NCBI GenBank assembly: GCA_002419365.1
Contig: DIGA01000120.1
Coordinates: 1 to 43,901 of the forward strand
Length of the DNA: 43,901 bases
Direction of reading: 5' to 3'
DNA from: Mageeibacillus sp. UBA5734
GTDB lineage: Bacteria; Bacillota; Clostridia; Saccharofermentanales; UBA5734
The notes under the pieces were generated by a model. It did no database searches, was not told where the DNA came from, and saw only the letters and a program-made list of their open reading frames with translations. The position numbers were made by a program, and so were the translations under genes. This document shows, in pieces, positions 7,638 through 16,711 of this stretch; position 1 is the stretch's first letter, and every line of letters starts with the position of its first letter.

Positions 7638-8540
7638 ATGCCGGCATCGGTCAAACGCATCAGTCCGCGACAACGATCCATGATTGGCACAGCGGTTTTA
7701 TTCTTGATCCCAGCTTTTGCTGTTCTGGGCGTTTTCATGTTCTACTCCATCTATGAGTCATTCCACTTGAGCTTTTTTGACTGGAATGGCGTGACCGTGG
7801 ACAAACCTTATGTCGGATTTGGCAACTGGAAGACGTTGGCCAGTGATGCGAGATTCTGGCAAGCTTTGCTGAACAATTTTAAAGTGGTGATTTTGTCGAT
7901 TGTCATTCAATTGCCGATCGGCATGGTTTTGGCCTTTTTTCTGGATACCGTGGGTAAAAAAGCCAATGTGTTTAAAGTTGTCTGGTTTTTGCCGCTCCTG
8001 ATGTCATCGGTCGCCATCGGTTTTCTGTTCAAATATGTTTTCGACCCGGTTTTTGGTCTGGTGTCATCGATTGCCGCCTGGTTTGGCGGTGGCAATGTAG
8101 ATTTGCTGGGAAATCCCAAGATTGCCCTTTTTGCCGTCATCATGGTCATCTGCTGGCAATTCATTCCGTTTTACATGGTCTATTTCCTGGCTGGGTTGAG
8201 TTCACTGCCCCTTGAGGTGTACGAAGCGTCGATCATCGATGGGGCCACACGGGCACGCTACTTTTTTGCCATTGCCCTGCCCATGCTGCGCAACACAGGG
8301 ATCAATGCCATCATCTTGTCGATGGTTGGTTCTTTGAAATACTTTGACTTGATCTATGTCATGACCGAAGGTGGCCCATCCGGATCGACAGAACTGATGG
8401 CCACCTACATGTTCAAAAATGCGTTCAACACGATGAAAATGGGATATGGCTCGACCATTGCCAGCGCCATGTTCCTGATTATCACCCTGACTTCTCTCCT
8501 GACTCTGAAAATGATGCGACAAGGGGGTGAACGCGGATGA
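7638..8540 (+). CDS. Sugar ABC transporter permease, MalF/UgpA type
   Basis: Inner-membrane subunit of a CUT1 sugar importer. The 300-residue protein has six hydrophobic segments beginning at about residue 17 (TAVLFLIPAFAVLGVFMFY). The cytoplasmic EAA loop that docks the ATPase reads EASIIDGATRARYFFAIALP near residue 195. ATG 7638 follows GGAGGG by 5-6 bases. The stop overlaps the next start by 4 bases (ATGA), indicating coupled translation of the two permeases. No ATPase gene is found in the window; CUT1 importers of this kind often share one MsiK-type ATPase encoded elsewhere. Confidence 0.94.
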   Translation: MPASVKRISPRQRSMIGTAVLFLIPAFAVLGVFMFYSIYESFHLSFFDWNGVTVDKPYVGFGNWKTLASDARFWQALLNNFKVVILSIVIQLPIGMVLAFFLDTVGKKANVFKVVWFLPLLMSSVAIGFLFKYVFDPVFGLVSSIAAWFGGGNVDLLGNPKIALFAVIMVICWQFIPFYMVYFLAGLSSLPLEVYEASIIDGATRARYFFAIALPMLRNTGINAIILSMVGSLKYFDLIYVMTEGGPSGSTELMATYMFKNAFNTMKMGYGSTIASAMFLIITLTSLLTLKMMRQGGERG

Positions 8541-9403
8541 AAACTCAAACTTTCATGCGAAAAATTCGGCAGACTTCCTGGATCGACCGGGGTTTGTATC
8601 TGATCATCGGCCTTCTGGCCGTTATCTGGCTTTTTGTTGCTGGCTTGCCGTTTGTCCATATGTTCCTGTCCGCCTTCAAAAAGCAATTTGAAATTTACAA
8701 TAATGGTGTTTTTGCCTTTCCGGAAGGCCTGTATCTGGATAATTTCAAAAGTGTCCTTGGTGGTGGCTTCGTCCGGTATCTGACCAACAGCATCATTGTG
8801 GTCCTGATTTCCCTGTTCCTGATCCTGTTCATCAGTGCGTTTGCTGCCTATGTGTTCTCGCGGTTGAAGTTCAGGCTGCGTAATCCGATTTATTCAATCG
8901 TTGTGGCTTGCATGGCGATCCCGATCCATGTCACACTCATCCCCATCTACATGATGACCCAGAAAATCGGCCTTTATGACAATATATTCGCACTGGTTGG
9001 TCCTTATGTTGCTTTCAATCTGCCGTTATCGATCTTCATCCTGACAGGCTTCATGATGGATATACCGGCTGACATCGAAGAATCGGCTGAAATCGATGGC
9101 TGCAGTAAGATCACGACTTTTTTCCGGATTATCTTGCCATTATCACTTCCCGGCATGGCCACCCTGGGGATTTATAATAGTGTTAATATGTGGAATGAGT
9201 TCAGCTTTGCCTTGGTTTTGACTCAGAAAGCATCCAGCCGGACTTTGCCTCTGGCGATCTGGGAATTCCAAGGCCAATACACAGCCAATATCACCATGAT
9301 CATGACTGTGCTGACCTTGACGGCACTGCCGATGATCATCGCTTTCATCATTGGCCAGGACAAACTGGTCAAAGGTATGATGGTTGGTGCAGTCAAAGGT
9401 TAG
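8537..9403 (+). CDS. Sugar ABC transporter permease, MalG/UgpE type
   Basis: Second permease subunit of the CUT1 importer, partner of the preceding gene. The 288-residue protein has six hydrophobic segments, the first near residue 20 (LYLIIGLLAVIWLFVAGLPF). Its EAA loop, EESAEIDGCSKITTFFRIIL, lies near residue 182. The C-terminus ends in DKLVKGMMVGAVKG, a typical MalG-family tail. It overlaps the upstream permease by 4 bases. After a 46-base gap comes a paralogue of the binding protein rather than an ATPase. Confidence 0.94.
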   Translation: MKTQTFMRKIRQTSWIDRGLYLIIGLLAVIWLFVAGLPFVHMFLSAFKKQFEIYNNGVFAFPEGLYLDNFKSVLGGGFVRYLTNSIIVVLISLFLILFISAFAAYVFSRLKFRLRNPIYSIVVACMAIPIHVTLIPIYMMTQKIGLYDNIFALVGPYVAFNLPLSIFILTGFMMDIPADIEESAEIDGCSKITTFFRIILPLSLPGMATLGIYNSVNMWNEFSFALVLTQKASSRTLPLAIWEFQGQYTANITMIMTVLTLTALPMIIAFIIGQDKLVKGMMVGAVKG

Positions 9404-9449
9404 AAGTCGGAAATTACCCGGAAGTATTTGAGTAAACGCCGAAAGGGAA

Positions 9450-10802
9450 GTGGCAAGCTTGAGACACAAGAATGGATTGAGTCGCACCTATGACCTGTCT
9501 GTGCCGCGTAAGTTGCTTTCTGTACTGGCCTTGGTGATGATACTAGGCTCAATGTCAGCCTGTCAGACATCCACTCAAACGCAGCAGAGTGTCGCCACAT
9601 CGAGAAAGGTCCTCGTCCTGGCACATAACCAGAACAGAAAGGTTATAGTGGATTCGATCCAGGACAGTGCCAATCGCTTCATGGCTGATCATCCTGACTA
9701 TGAAGTGCGGATTGAACGCTATATCAATGAGGCGTACAAGAAAAAACTAGCCTCGGCAGCAGCGACAGGCAATCTGCCTGATGTGTTTGCAACTTGGGGC
9801 GGCGAGACATTGAACGAATATGCCCGTTTAGGCATGGTCGTCGATTTGGCCGGGATGATGACAGAAAACCAGGATATGGACCGGTTTCTTCCTGCTGCCA
9901 TGACCCGGGTTACTTCATCTGGTGGGATTTGGGGTGTGCCGGTTGATAACATCGCCCTGGCTCTCGTCTTCTACAACAAGGAGATTTTCTCGCGCTTTGG
10001 TATCCAAGTCCCTCGGACATGGCCAGAACTCCTGGAGGTCGCCACGACTCTGCAAAGCGAAGGCATCATTCCTTTTGCCCTGGCTAACCGTAGCGGTTGG
10101 CCGGGCTCCATGTACTATATGTACCTGGTGGACCGGCTGGCCGGTCCAAGCCTGTTTGCCAACGCCAGCAACCGGTCTTTGCCAGAAGGTTTTGCTGCCC
10201 CTGAATTCATCACTGCCTGGCAATACATCAGGGAACTCTCTGATCTGGAAGCCTTCCCGGAAAATGTCAACACATTGGACGAAGATGTCGGTGACAGCAA
10301 GCAGCTGCTCTATGACGGAAAAGCAGCGATGAGTCTGAATGGCTCCTGGCTGATCTCAGATATCTATGATGAACAGCCTGATTTCCTGGAGAAGGTAGAT
10401 TTTTTCACATTCCCGGCGATTCAGGATGGTAAGGGTGATGTTGATAATCTGGTTGGCACGGTTGGTGACCAGTACTATTCGGTTTCCACCGGTTCTGACG
10501 ATCCAGAAATGGCTTATGCCTTGATTCGCTACCTGATCGATGACCAGGCTGTTGAACAGCGGCTTTCAGCCTACGTCATCCCTCCACTGATAGGGATCAC
10601 ACCTCAGGATCCGCTCTTGCAACGGATCAGCCAGCTCGCTGAAACCGCGCCCTCGATCCAGTTCTGGTATGACCAGAGTCTGTCTCCCCGACTGGCAGAA
10701 GAACACAAGCAAATCTGCCGCGATGTTTTTGAAGGGCTCGATCCAGTAGCAGCAGCGCAACAAATGGAGCAGGCAGCACGAGTCTATGCACAAGGACAGT
10801 AG
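9450..10802 (+). CDS. Second sugar-binding lipoprotein, candidate sensor partner of the kinase
   Basis: Family 1 solute-binding lipoprotein of 450 residues, a paralogue of the protein at 6165. They share long near-identical stretches such as GSMYYMYLVDR, FAN(A)xNR, LDED, LLY(S/D)GKAAM and GTVGD(N/Q)(F/Y)YSVS. The lipobox is GSMSAC (Cys38), and the Ala/Gly-rich linker is much shorter than in the paralogue. The start is uncertain: GTG 9450 has no well-placed site, whereas TTG 9459 lies 8 bases after GAAAGGGAAG and still keeps the signal peptide. The gene overlaps the downstream histidine-kinase gene by 17 bases. That position suggests it may present ligand to the kinase, but a second transport ligand is also possible. 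Confidence 0.88.
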   Translation: MASLRHKNGLSRTYDLSVPRKLLSVLALVMILGSMSACQTSTQTQQSVATSRKVLVLAHNQNRKVIVDSIQDSANRFMADHPDYEVRIERYINEAYKKKLASAAATGNLPDVFATWGGETLNEYARLGMVVDLAGMMTENQDMDRFLPAAMTRVTSSGGIWGVPVDNIALALVFYNKEIFSRFGIQVPRTWPELLEVATTLQSEGIIPFALANRSGWPGSMYYMYLVDRLAGPSLFANASNRSLPEGFAAPEFITAWQYIRELSDLEAFPENVNTLDEDVGDSKQLLYDGKAAMSLNGSWLISDIYDEQPDFLEKVDFFTFPAIQDGKGDVDNLVGTVGDQYYSVSTGSDDPEMAYALIRYLIDDQAVEQRLSAYVIPPLIGITPQDPLLQRISQLAETAPSIQFWYDQSLSPRLAEEHKQICRDVFEGLDPVAAAQQMEQAARVYAQGQ

Positions 10803-12594
10803 AAATTTGAAGTTGCCTGGCAGTTGGCTGCGGCGCTGGCTGGTACACCAGTCCCTGCAACACCAGCTGATGCTGATGACTGTTCTGATCGTCGTTATTT
10901 CGATCCTGCTGGTGGGGATTGTCACATACCGCCAGGCCAGCCTGATGGTTACCAACCAGGCTGCCGTCCAAACCTTGCAGCAACTGCACCAGTCATCCCT
11001 GAATCTAAAAAGGTATTATTCGGAGATCCGGGAAATGGCGACGTTCATCATCTCCGATGACCGGATCCAGTCGTATTTGAACTCACCACAGGAATCCATG
11101 GACAGTGGCTTTGATGAAGTGTTCCGGACCTTGTCGTATTTCCAAAACACGAAGCAAGGCTTCAGCTACATGTACATTCATAAGCCCCTGACAGACCGGA
11201 TCGTCTATGTTGGGCCATCCCGTTCAGGCCGGACCATGGACGAGCAACTGAGGGAGATCTTGCCCGACAAGGAGACGACAGCAGCCAGAGGCATGCAGCG
11301 AATGGGCCCACTGCCTGATTCGATCGAACCTGGACAGCATGTGTTCATCTTTTTCCAGCCGGTCAAGGACCTTTACAGGGTAGACAAGCAAGTGGGAACC
11401 TTGGGCATCAGCGTCTCGGAGCAGGCTTTGGCTGAACAATACCATTCCAGCGAAGGTGCGTTTGACATGACGTACCTGATCGTTGACAAAGATCTGACTG
11501 TTTTATCACACGGTGACAAGTCGTTGATTGGCACGCGCGCCCATATCGATCAGGCTTTTCCGTCGGATCGGGGCTCCTTTGCACAAGGAGATCAACTCCT
11601 GGTCTATGAATATGCCAGGGAATGGGATTTTTACCTGGTTGGCATCATTCCAATGGAAGTTCTTCTGCGCGACAACCGGATCCTGATTCTTGAAGTGCTG
11701 CTGGTCATGTCAGCAGTCATGGCTGTGGCTATTCTGATGGTCCTCCTGTTCAGCCGTCAGCTGACTCGACCGTTTGGTGAACTGACGGAACGGATGAACC
11801 GTGTCGCTGCTGGTGATTGGGATCAGACGATCGATTTATCGCATTACGGGGATGAATACGCGACTGTTTCAGCTGGATTCAATACAATGACAACCCGGAT
11901 CCGGCAACTGCTGCATCAGATCGTGATGGAAGAGAAACAGCTCCAGGAAATCGAGCTAAAGGCACTCCATGCCCAGATCAAGCCGCATTTCCTGTACAAT
12001 ACCCTGGATTCCATCCACTGGCTGGCCGCGGTCAACCACCAGGATGAGATTTCAACAATTGTCAAAGCCCTTGCCGGATTTTACCGGATCTGCCTGAGCC
12101 AGGGCCGGGACATGCTGCCATTGAGCGTTGAATTGGAACATGTCGAGCATTACCTGGTGATTCAGCGCATCCGGTACAGCGATTTGTTTGATTTCGAAAA
12201 AAACATCCCGCCGAATCTGATGACTGTCATGGTGCCCAAGATGACTCTCCAGCCATTGGTTGAAAATGCCATCTACCATGGTTTGCGCAGCCGGGGTCAG
12301 CATGGCTGGATCCATATCGATGCCATCGATGAGGGTGACAGGGTGATCATCACGGTCAGCGATAATGGCATCGGACTCGATCCGGCCAGGATAGAAGCAC
12401 TGAATCATCTGGACGCCAGCGAGCAGGGAACTGGCAGCTATGGCCTGAAAAATGTCCACCTCAGGCTCAAATTGACCTTTGGTCCAGATTCAGGTCTGGC
12501 CTTTGCGTCAAACAGCATGGGTGGCCTAACTGTAACGGTGCGGATCCCTAAACAAGGAGGTGGCAATTCCCATGCATTCGATCCTGATCGTTGA
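10786..12594 (+). CDS. YesM/LytS-type sensor histidine kinase
   Basis: Membrane sensor kinase of 602 residues that phosphorylates the response regulator encoded next. A transmembrane helix at about 27-48 is followed by a large extracellular sensor region (about 50-300, Cache-like), a second helix near 303-325, a HAMP domain (about 327-380), the His_kinase domain with the phospho-acceptor His401 in QIKPHFLYN, and an ATPase domain with the N-box LVENAIYHGL and GSYGLKNVHLRLK. ATG 10786 overlaps the binding-protein gene; the site upstream is weak, so coupled translation is likely. Kinases of this type usually sense extracellular carbohydrate directly or through a binding protein. Confidence 0.93.
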   Translation: MHKDSRNLKLPGSWLRRWLVHQSLQHQLMLMTVLIVVISILLVGIVTYRQASLMVTNQAAVQTLQQLHQSSLNLKRYYSEIREMATFIISDDRIQSYLNSPQESMDSGFDEVFRTLSYFQNTKQGFSYMYIHKPLTDRIVYVGPSRSGRTMDEQLREILPDKETTAARGMQRMGPLPDSIEPGQHVFIFFQPVKDLYRVDKQVGTLGISVSEQALAEQYHSSEGAFDMTYLIVDKDLTVLSHGDKSLIGTRAHIDQAFPSDRGSFAQGDQLLVYEYAREWDFYLVGIIPMEVLLRDNRILILEVLLVMSAVMAVAILMVLLFSRQLTRPFGELTERMNRVAAGDWDQTIDLSHYGDEYATVSAGFNTMTTRIRQLLHQIVMEEKQLQEIELKALHAQIKPHFLYNTLDSIHWLAAVNHQDEISTIVKALAGFYRICLSQGRDMLPLSVELEHVEHYLVIQRIRYSDLFDFEKNIPPNLMTVMVPKMTLQPLVENAIYHGLRSRGQHGWIHIDAIDEGDRVIITVSDNGIGLDPARIEALNHLDASEQGTGSYGLKNVHLRLKLTFGPDSGLAFASNSMGGLTVTVRIPKQGGGNSHAFDPDR

Positions 12595-14179
12595 TGACGA
12601 ACGGATCATCCGGGAAGGTATCGTCAAGCTGATGCCCTGGGAGCAGCTGAAGATCGATACTGTCTTGCAAGCCAGGGATGGTCGCCAGGCCTTGGCTCTG
12701 GCCGAAGAAGCAAGACCCGATATCATTCTGACTGATATCTGCATGCCTGACATGGATGGGCTGGTTTTTGTCCGTGAGCTGCTGGCCTTAGGCCTGAGAA
12801 AGGACCGGATCCAGTATGAACCGAGAATCGTGATTTTGACCGGTCACGACCGCTTCGATTATGCTCAGCAAAGCTGCAAACTGGGTGCCAGGGATTTGCT
12901 CCTCAAACCCGTTGACGAAGCCGTGCTCATGCAGGTGTTGGCCAGGCAAGTGGAAGCCATCGACAGGCAGAGGGATGAGCAGTCGCAGCAAAAGCAGCTA
13001 GAGCAACAGCTCGAACGCCAAGTGGCAACGACAAAATGGTTGCGCCTGGAACAGATTACGCATCAGGCGTTCGAACAAGACCTGCTTAACCAGGAGGATC
13101 TTGTCTGGTTGAAAAGGAATGAGCCACGGCTGCTTGGCTCATACAGGATCGGCTTGATCGGTGTTGAAGGCCTGGCAGCAATGACCGCAGACGATCGTGA
13201 TCTGGCCAGGTTTGGCTTGCTCCAGCTCGCGCGGCAAATCCTGGATACCAACCAGATTGGCTTGACCCTGTCCATGCCATCTGAACCGGTCTTCCTGTGC
13301 TGGCTCTTCACCGACGATGAGAATCAATTGATTGAGCGGTGTGACCAACTCTGTTCACTGGCTGACCGTGAATACCATCTGGTGGTCAAGATCGGATTGA
13401 GTCATCTGGCTGAGTCCATCACAGAGAGCCGTACCTGCTGGCAGGAGGCCCATGCTGCCTTGAAATCAGGGCAGGCAATCGGTTCCCATGTTTATCTGGT
13501 CGATGACAAAACCCGGACCAACTTGACGCTCAAGACTGTCTACACCTCGAAAAGGCAACGGCTGGATATCTTGTCAGAGGATTGGCAGCTGCAAGAGGAT
13601 GTTGCAGAATTGACCGAATTGCTGCCCAAGCTTGCTGAACCAGCCGACTGGATCCGCAAAGAATGTGGTGAACTCGCCCTCCAGTTCCACTGGCGCCAGA
13701 TCCGTCAACGCCACATGGATGCATCCACCGTCAACCGGGAGTCGTTTGATCACTTTCTGCATGACCTGGCGAGTCTTGAACCCGCCCAGGCTTGCAAGCG
13801 CTTGAATAGCTACATCCAGGAGGCGATGCTTTTGAGCGAAACGAAAGTGTGTGCCCACCCGGTCGTCCAGCAAGCGATCCAACACATCAAATCCCATTTG
13901 AAGGACGACCTCTCCGTAGCTGGTCTGGCTGATATCCTGCATGTGTCGCCGAATTACCTCTCGCGCATTTTCAGGCAAGCCACCGGCGAGGGGTGCAATG
14001 AATACATCATTCGCAAACGGATGGAAATGGCACAGTCGATGCTGACCCAGACCAATTTGCGCACCTATGAAATTGCTGAGCAGGTTGGGTATCAGGACAA
14101 GAACTATTTCTCGCTGACTTTCAGGAAATTTACCGGCCAATCACCTACAGATTATCGCAAGAACAATCAAATTTTTTAG
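12572..14179 (+). CDS. YesN-type AraC-family response regulator
   Basis: Partner of the preceding kinase; activates sugar-use genes when phosphorylated. In the 535-residue protein the receiver domain (about 1-125) has Asp8, Asp9, the phospho-acceptor Asp55 (ILTDICMPDMDG) and the conserved Lys in LLLKPVDE. A long coiled middle region (about 130-420) has no recognised domain. The C-terminal AraC DNA-binding domain (about 430-530) contains two helix-turn-helix units (LSVAGLADILHVSPNYLSRI and LRTYEIAEQVGYQDKNYFS). ATG 12572 follows AAGGAGG by 11 bases; the gene overlaps the kinase gene by 23 bases. Likely targets are the ABC operon and the GH3 gene. Confidence 0.94.
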   Translation: MHSILIVDDERIIREGIVKLMPWEQLKIDTVLQARDGRQALALAEEARPDIILTDICMPDMDGLVFVRELLALGLRKDRIQYEPRIVILTGHDRFDYAQQSCKLGARDLLLKPVDEAVLMQVLARQVEAIDRQRDEQSQQKQLEQQLERQVATTKWLRLEQITHQAFEQDLLNQEDLVWLKRNEPRLLGSYRIGLIGVEGLAAMTADDRDLARFGLLQLARQILDTNQIGLTLSMPSEPVFLCWLFTDDENQLIERCDQLCSLADREYHLVVKIGLSHLAESITESRTCWQEAHAALKSGQAIGSHVYLVDDKTRTNLTLKTVYTSKRQRLDILSEDWQLQEDVAELTELLPKLAEPADWIRKECGELALQFHWRQIRQRHMDASTVNRESFDHFLHDLASLEPAQACKRLNSYIQEAMLLSETKVCAHPVVQQAIQHIKSHLKDDLSVAGLADILHVSPNYLSRIFRQATGEGCNEYIIRKRMEMAQSMLTQTNLRTYEIAEQVGYQDKNYFSLTFRKFTGQSPTDYRKNNQIF

Positions 14180-14188
14180 GAGGTCCCT

Positions 14189-16555
14189 ATGATCTATCAA
14201 GATGCCAGCAAACCAGTTACCGAGCGAGTCACCGATTTGCTCAGCCGTATGACGCTCGCAGAGAAAGTCAGCCAGCTCACCAGCGTCTGGGCGTACGAAA
14301 TCATTCGCAACGGCCAGATTAACGAGGATAAATGTGTCTCCAAGATGGGCCAGGGCTTGGGCCAGATCACTCGCCTGGGTGGTGCCAGTTCGTTCAAGCC
14401 AGATGAAGCCGCCCGTGCGGCCAATCAGATCCAGCGCTTTCTGGTCGAAAAAACCCGCTTGGGGATACCAGCCATCATTCATGAAGAATCCTGCGCTGGC
14501 TACCTGACCCGGGGTGCGAATGTATTCCCGCAGGCACTCGGGATTGGGGCAAGCTTCGAGCCGGAACTGGCTCAGGAAATGGGTGAGATCATCCGGGAAC
14601 AGATGATGGCACTGGGCGCGCGCCAGGCGTTGGCACCCTTGCTGGATATCACCCGCGATCCACGCTGGGGACGGACAGAAGAGACTTATGGTGAAGATCG
14701 TTACTTAACCGCACGCATGGGAGTTTCCTATATTCGTGGGTTACAAAGCGATTCACTGGAGCATGGCATCCTGGCCACGGGCAAACACTTTGTCGGGTAC
14801 GGCCAGTCAGAGGGCGGGATGAACTGGGCCCCTGCTCACATCAGCCGGCGTGATTTGCTGGAGAATTTCCTGTTCCCCTTTGAAGCGGCTGTCAAAGAAG
14901 CCAACTTGCGTTCCATCATGCCGGGTTATCACGAACTGGATGGTGTGCCCTGCCACACCAACCAGTGGCTGCTTGACGATCTGCTGCGCCAGGAGTGGGG
15001 CTTCGATGGTCTGGTTGTCAGTGACTATTTTGGCATCAACATGATCTATGATTATCATAAAGCCGCACCCAGCAAGGATCATGCCGCCCGGATGGCGCTT
15101 GCCGCTGGGGTTGATATCGAATTGCCATCGACCGATGTCTACAGCACGCCCCTGATCCAGGCGGTTGAAAACGGTCTGGTCGACGTCTCGCTGCTTGACA
15201 AAATTGTCAGCCGCGTCCTGGCCATGAAATTCCGCCTGGGTTTGTTCGAGAATCCTTATGTCGCAGAAAACAACGTCGAAAGCCATTTCCAGAGTGCGCT
15301 GCAAAGGGCCTTCTCGCGCAAAGCTGCTGAAAAGTCGATCGTGCTTTTGAAAAATGACGGAACGCTGCCGCTCGTATCAGAGAAAAAGACGATTGCTGTC
15401 ATCGGACCCAATGCCGACAGCGTCCGGAACATGCTGGGCGACTACAGTTATCCTGCCCATGTCGAATCCTTGCTGGATATGGCCGAGGACAATTTTGCCA
15501 ACACTGAACTGCCAGAAGATCGCCTGAGTGTGGCTGATGCCATGCCGCCCATGCAATCGATCCTGGCCGGATTGAAAGCAGTGGGTGGATCAGACATCAG
15601 CTGGCTGTATGCCAAGGGGTGTGATGTCCTGCCAGAAATTGACAAAAAGACCAGAGAAGTGAGGCTGTCAGATTTGACCGAAGCCATTCAGGTAGCCAGC
15701 CAGGCGGATCTGTCGATTCTTGTCCTGGGTGACAAGGCAGGATTGATCGAAAACTGCACCAGTGGTGAGGCCCGCGACCGAACCAGCCTGGATCTGCCCG
15801 GACAGCAGAAAGACTTGCTTCAGGCCGTATGTGCCCTGGGCAAACCTGTTGTCCTGGTCTTGGTCAACGGTCGGCCCTATTCCCTGAGCTGGGAAGAGCA
15901 GCATGTCAACGCGATCGTAGAAGCCTGGCTACCCGGTGAAGAAGGTGCAGCTGCGATCGCTGACGTCCTGTTTGGCAAAGTCAATCCAGGTGGTAAATTG
16001 CCGATCAGCTTCCCTCGCACCGTCGGCCAGGTTCCGGTGTTCTACGCGCATCGCCCCTCCGGCGGCCGTTCACACTGGAAAGGCGATTATGTCGATGAAA
16101 GCTCAAAACCTTTGTACGCTTTCGGACATGGTCTCAGCTATACAACGTTCGAGTATTCAGACCTTGCACTCCCTGCCCAAGTCGCGGTTGATGGTACGCT
16201 GGAACTCACTTTCAGCTTGCAAAACACAGGCCCGATAGCTGGTGAAGAAGTGGTCCAGCTTTATCTCCATGACCGCTCGGCAGACATCACACGACCGGTC
16301 CAGCAGCTGTTTGGTTTCAAGCGCCTGATGCTGCAGCCCGGTGAAAAATGCCAGGTCCAATTCACTGTATCCACAGACCAGATGGGCTTCTACGACCGCG
16401 ACATGAACTTTGTCGTCGAACCGGGTGAGATGGAGGTCATGGTGGGTGCAGCTTCCAATGACATTCGTCTTCAGGGGCTGTTTGATCTGACCGGCGAAAA
16501 ACGAGTTGTCATGAAGAAAATCTTTGCCAGCCGGGTCGAAGTCTCCAAAGCTTGA
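14189..16555 (+). CDS. Glycoside hydrolase family 3 (beta-glucosidase/beta-xylosidase type)
   Basis: Retaining exo-glycosidase of 788 residues that trims non-reducing-end sugars from oligosaccharides. The N-terminal barrel (about 30-330) holds the nucleophile Asp279 in GLVVSDYFG and the substrate-binding KHFVGYG and MPGYHELDG segments. The second domain (about 385-610) carries the probable acid/base Glu527 in SGEARDRTSLDLPGQQ. A fibronectin III-like domain closes the protein (about 680-755). No signal peptide is seen, so it should act in the cytoplasm on what the ABC importer brings in. ATG 14189 follows AGGAGG by about 6 bases, 9 bases after the regulator's stop. Beta-glucosidase, beta-xylosidase and arabinofuranosidase cannot be told apart from sequence. 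Confidence 0.93.
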   Translation: MIYQDASKPVTERVTDLLSRMTLAEKVSQLTSVWAYEIIRNGQINEDKCVSKMGQGLGQITRLGGASSFKPDEAARAANQIQRFLVEKTRLGIPAIIHEESCAGYLTRGANVFPQALGIGASFEPELAQEMGEIIREQMMALGARQALAPLLDITRDPRWGRTEETYGEDRYLTARMGVSYIRGLQSDSLEHGILATGKHFVGYGQSEGGMNWAPAHISRRDLLENFLFPFEAAVKEANLRSIMPGYHELDGVPCHTNQWLLDDLLRQEWGFDGLVVSDYFGINMIYDYHKAAPSKDHAARMALAAGVDIELPSTDVYSTPLIQAVENGLVDVSLLDKIVSRVLAMKFRLGLFENPYVAENNVESHFQSALQRAFSRKAAEKSIVLLKNDGTLPLVSEKKTIAVIGPNADSVRNMLGDYSYPAHVESLLDMAEDNFANTELPEDRLSVADAMPPMQSILAGLKAVGGSDISWLYAKGCDVLPEIDKKTREVRLSDLTEAIQVASQADLSILVLGDKAGLIENCTSGEARDRTSLDLPGQQKDLLQAVCALGKPVVLVLVNGRPYSLSWEEQHVNAIVEAWLPGEEGAAAIADVLFGKVNPGGKLPISFPRTVGQVPVFYAHRPSGGRSHWKGDYVDESSKPLYAFGHGLSYTTFEYSDLALPAQVAVDGTLELTFSLQNTGPIAGEEVVQLYLHDRSADITRPVQQLFGFKRLMLQPGEKCQVQFTVSTDQMGFYDRDMNFVVEPGEMEVMVGAASNDIRLQGLFDLTGEKRVVMKKIFASRVEVSKA

Positions 16556-16600
16556 TCAAGCATAGGATCGTGCTCAGAAACGACCATCAGGCTCCTCCAT

Positions 16601-16640
16601 AAAAAACGGTCCCGGGTATGGTGTCCCGGGGCCGTTTTAT
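16601..16640. terminator. Bidirectional intrinsic terminator
   Basis: AAAACGGTCCCGGG pairs with CCCGGGGCCGTTTT across an 8-base loop, with an A-run before and a T-run after. It separates the plus-strand sugar operon from the converging isomerase/oxidoreductase operon and can serve both. Confidence 0.9.
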
Positions 16641-16711
16641 TGTCTGATTTGGGTTGCTTATAGTACGTTTGGCACTTGTTTGACCGGGTGCAAGTGACAC
16701 CAGCGTTTTGC

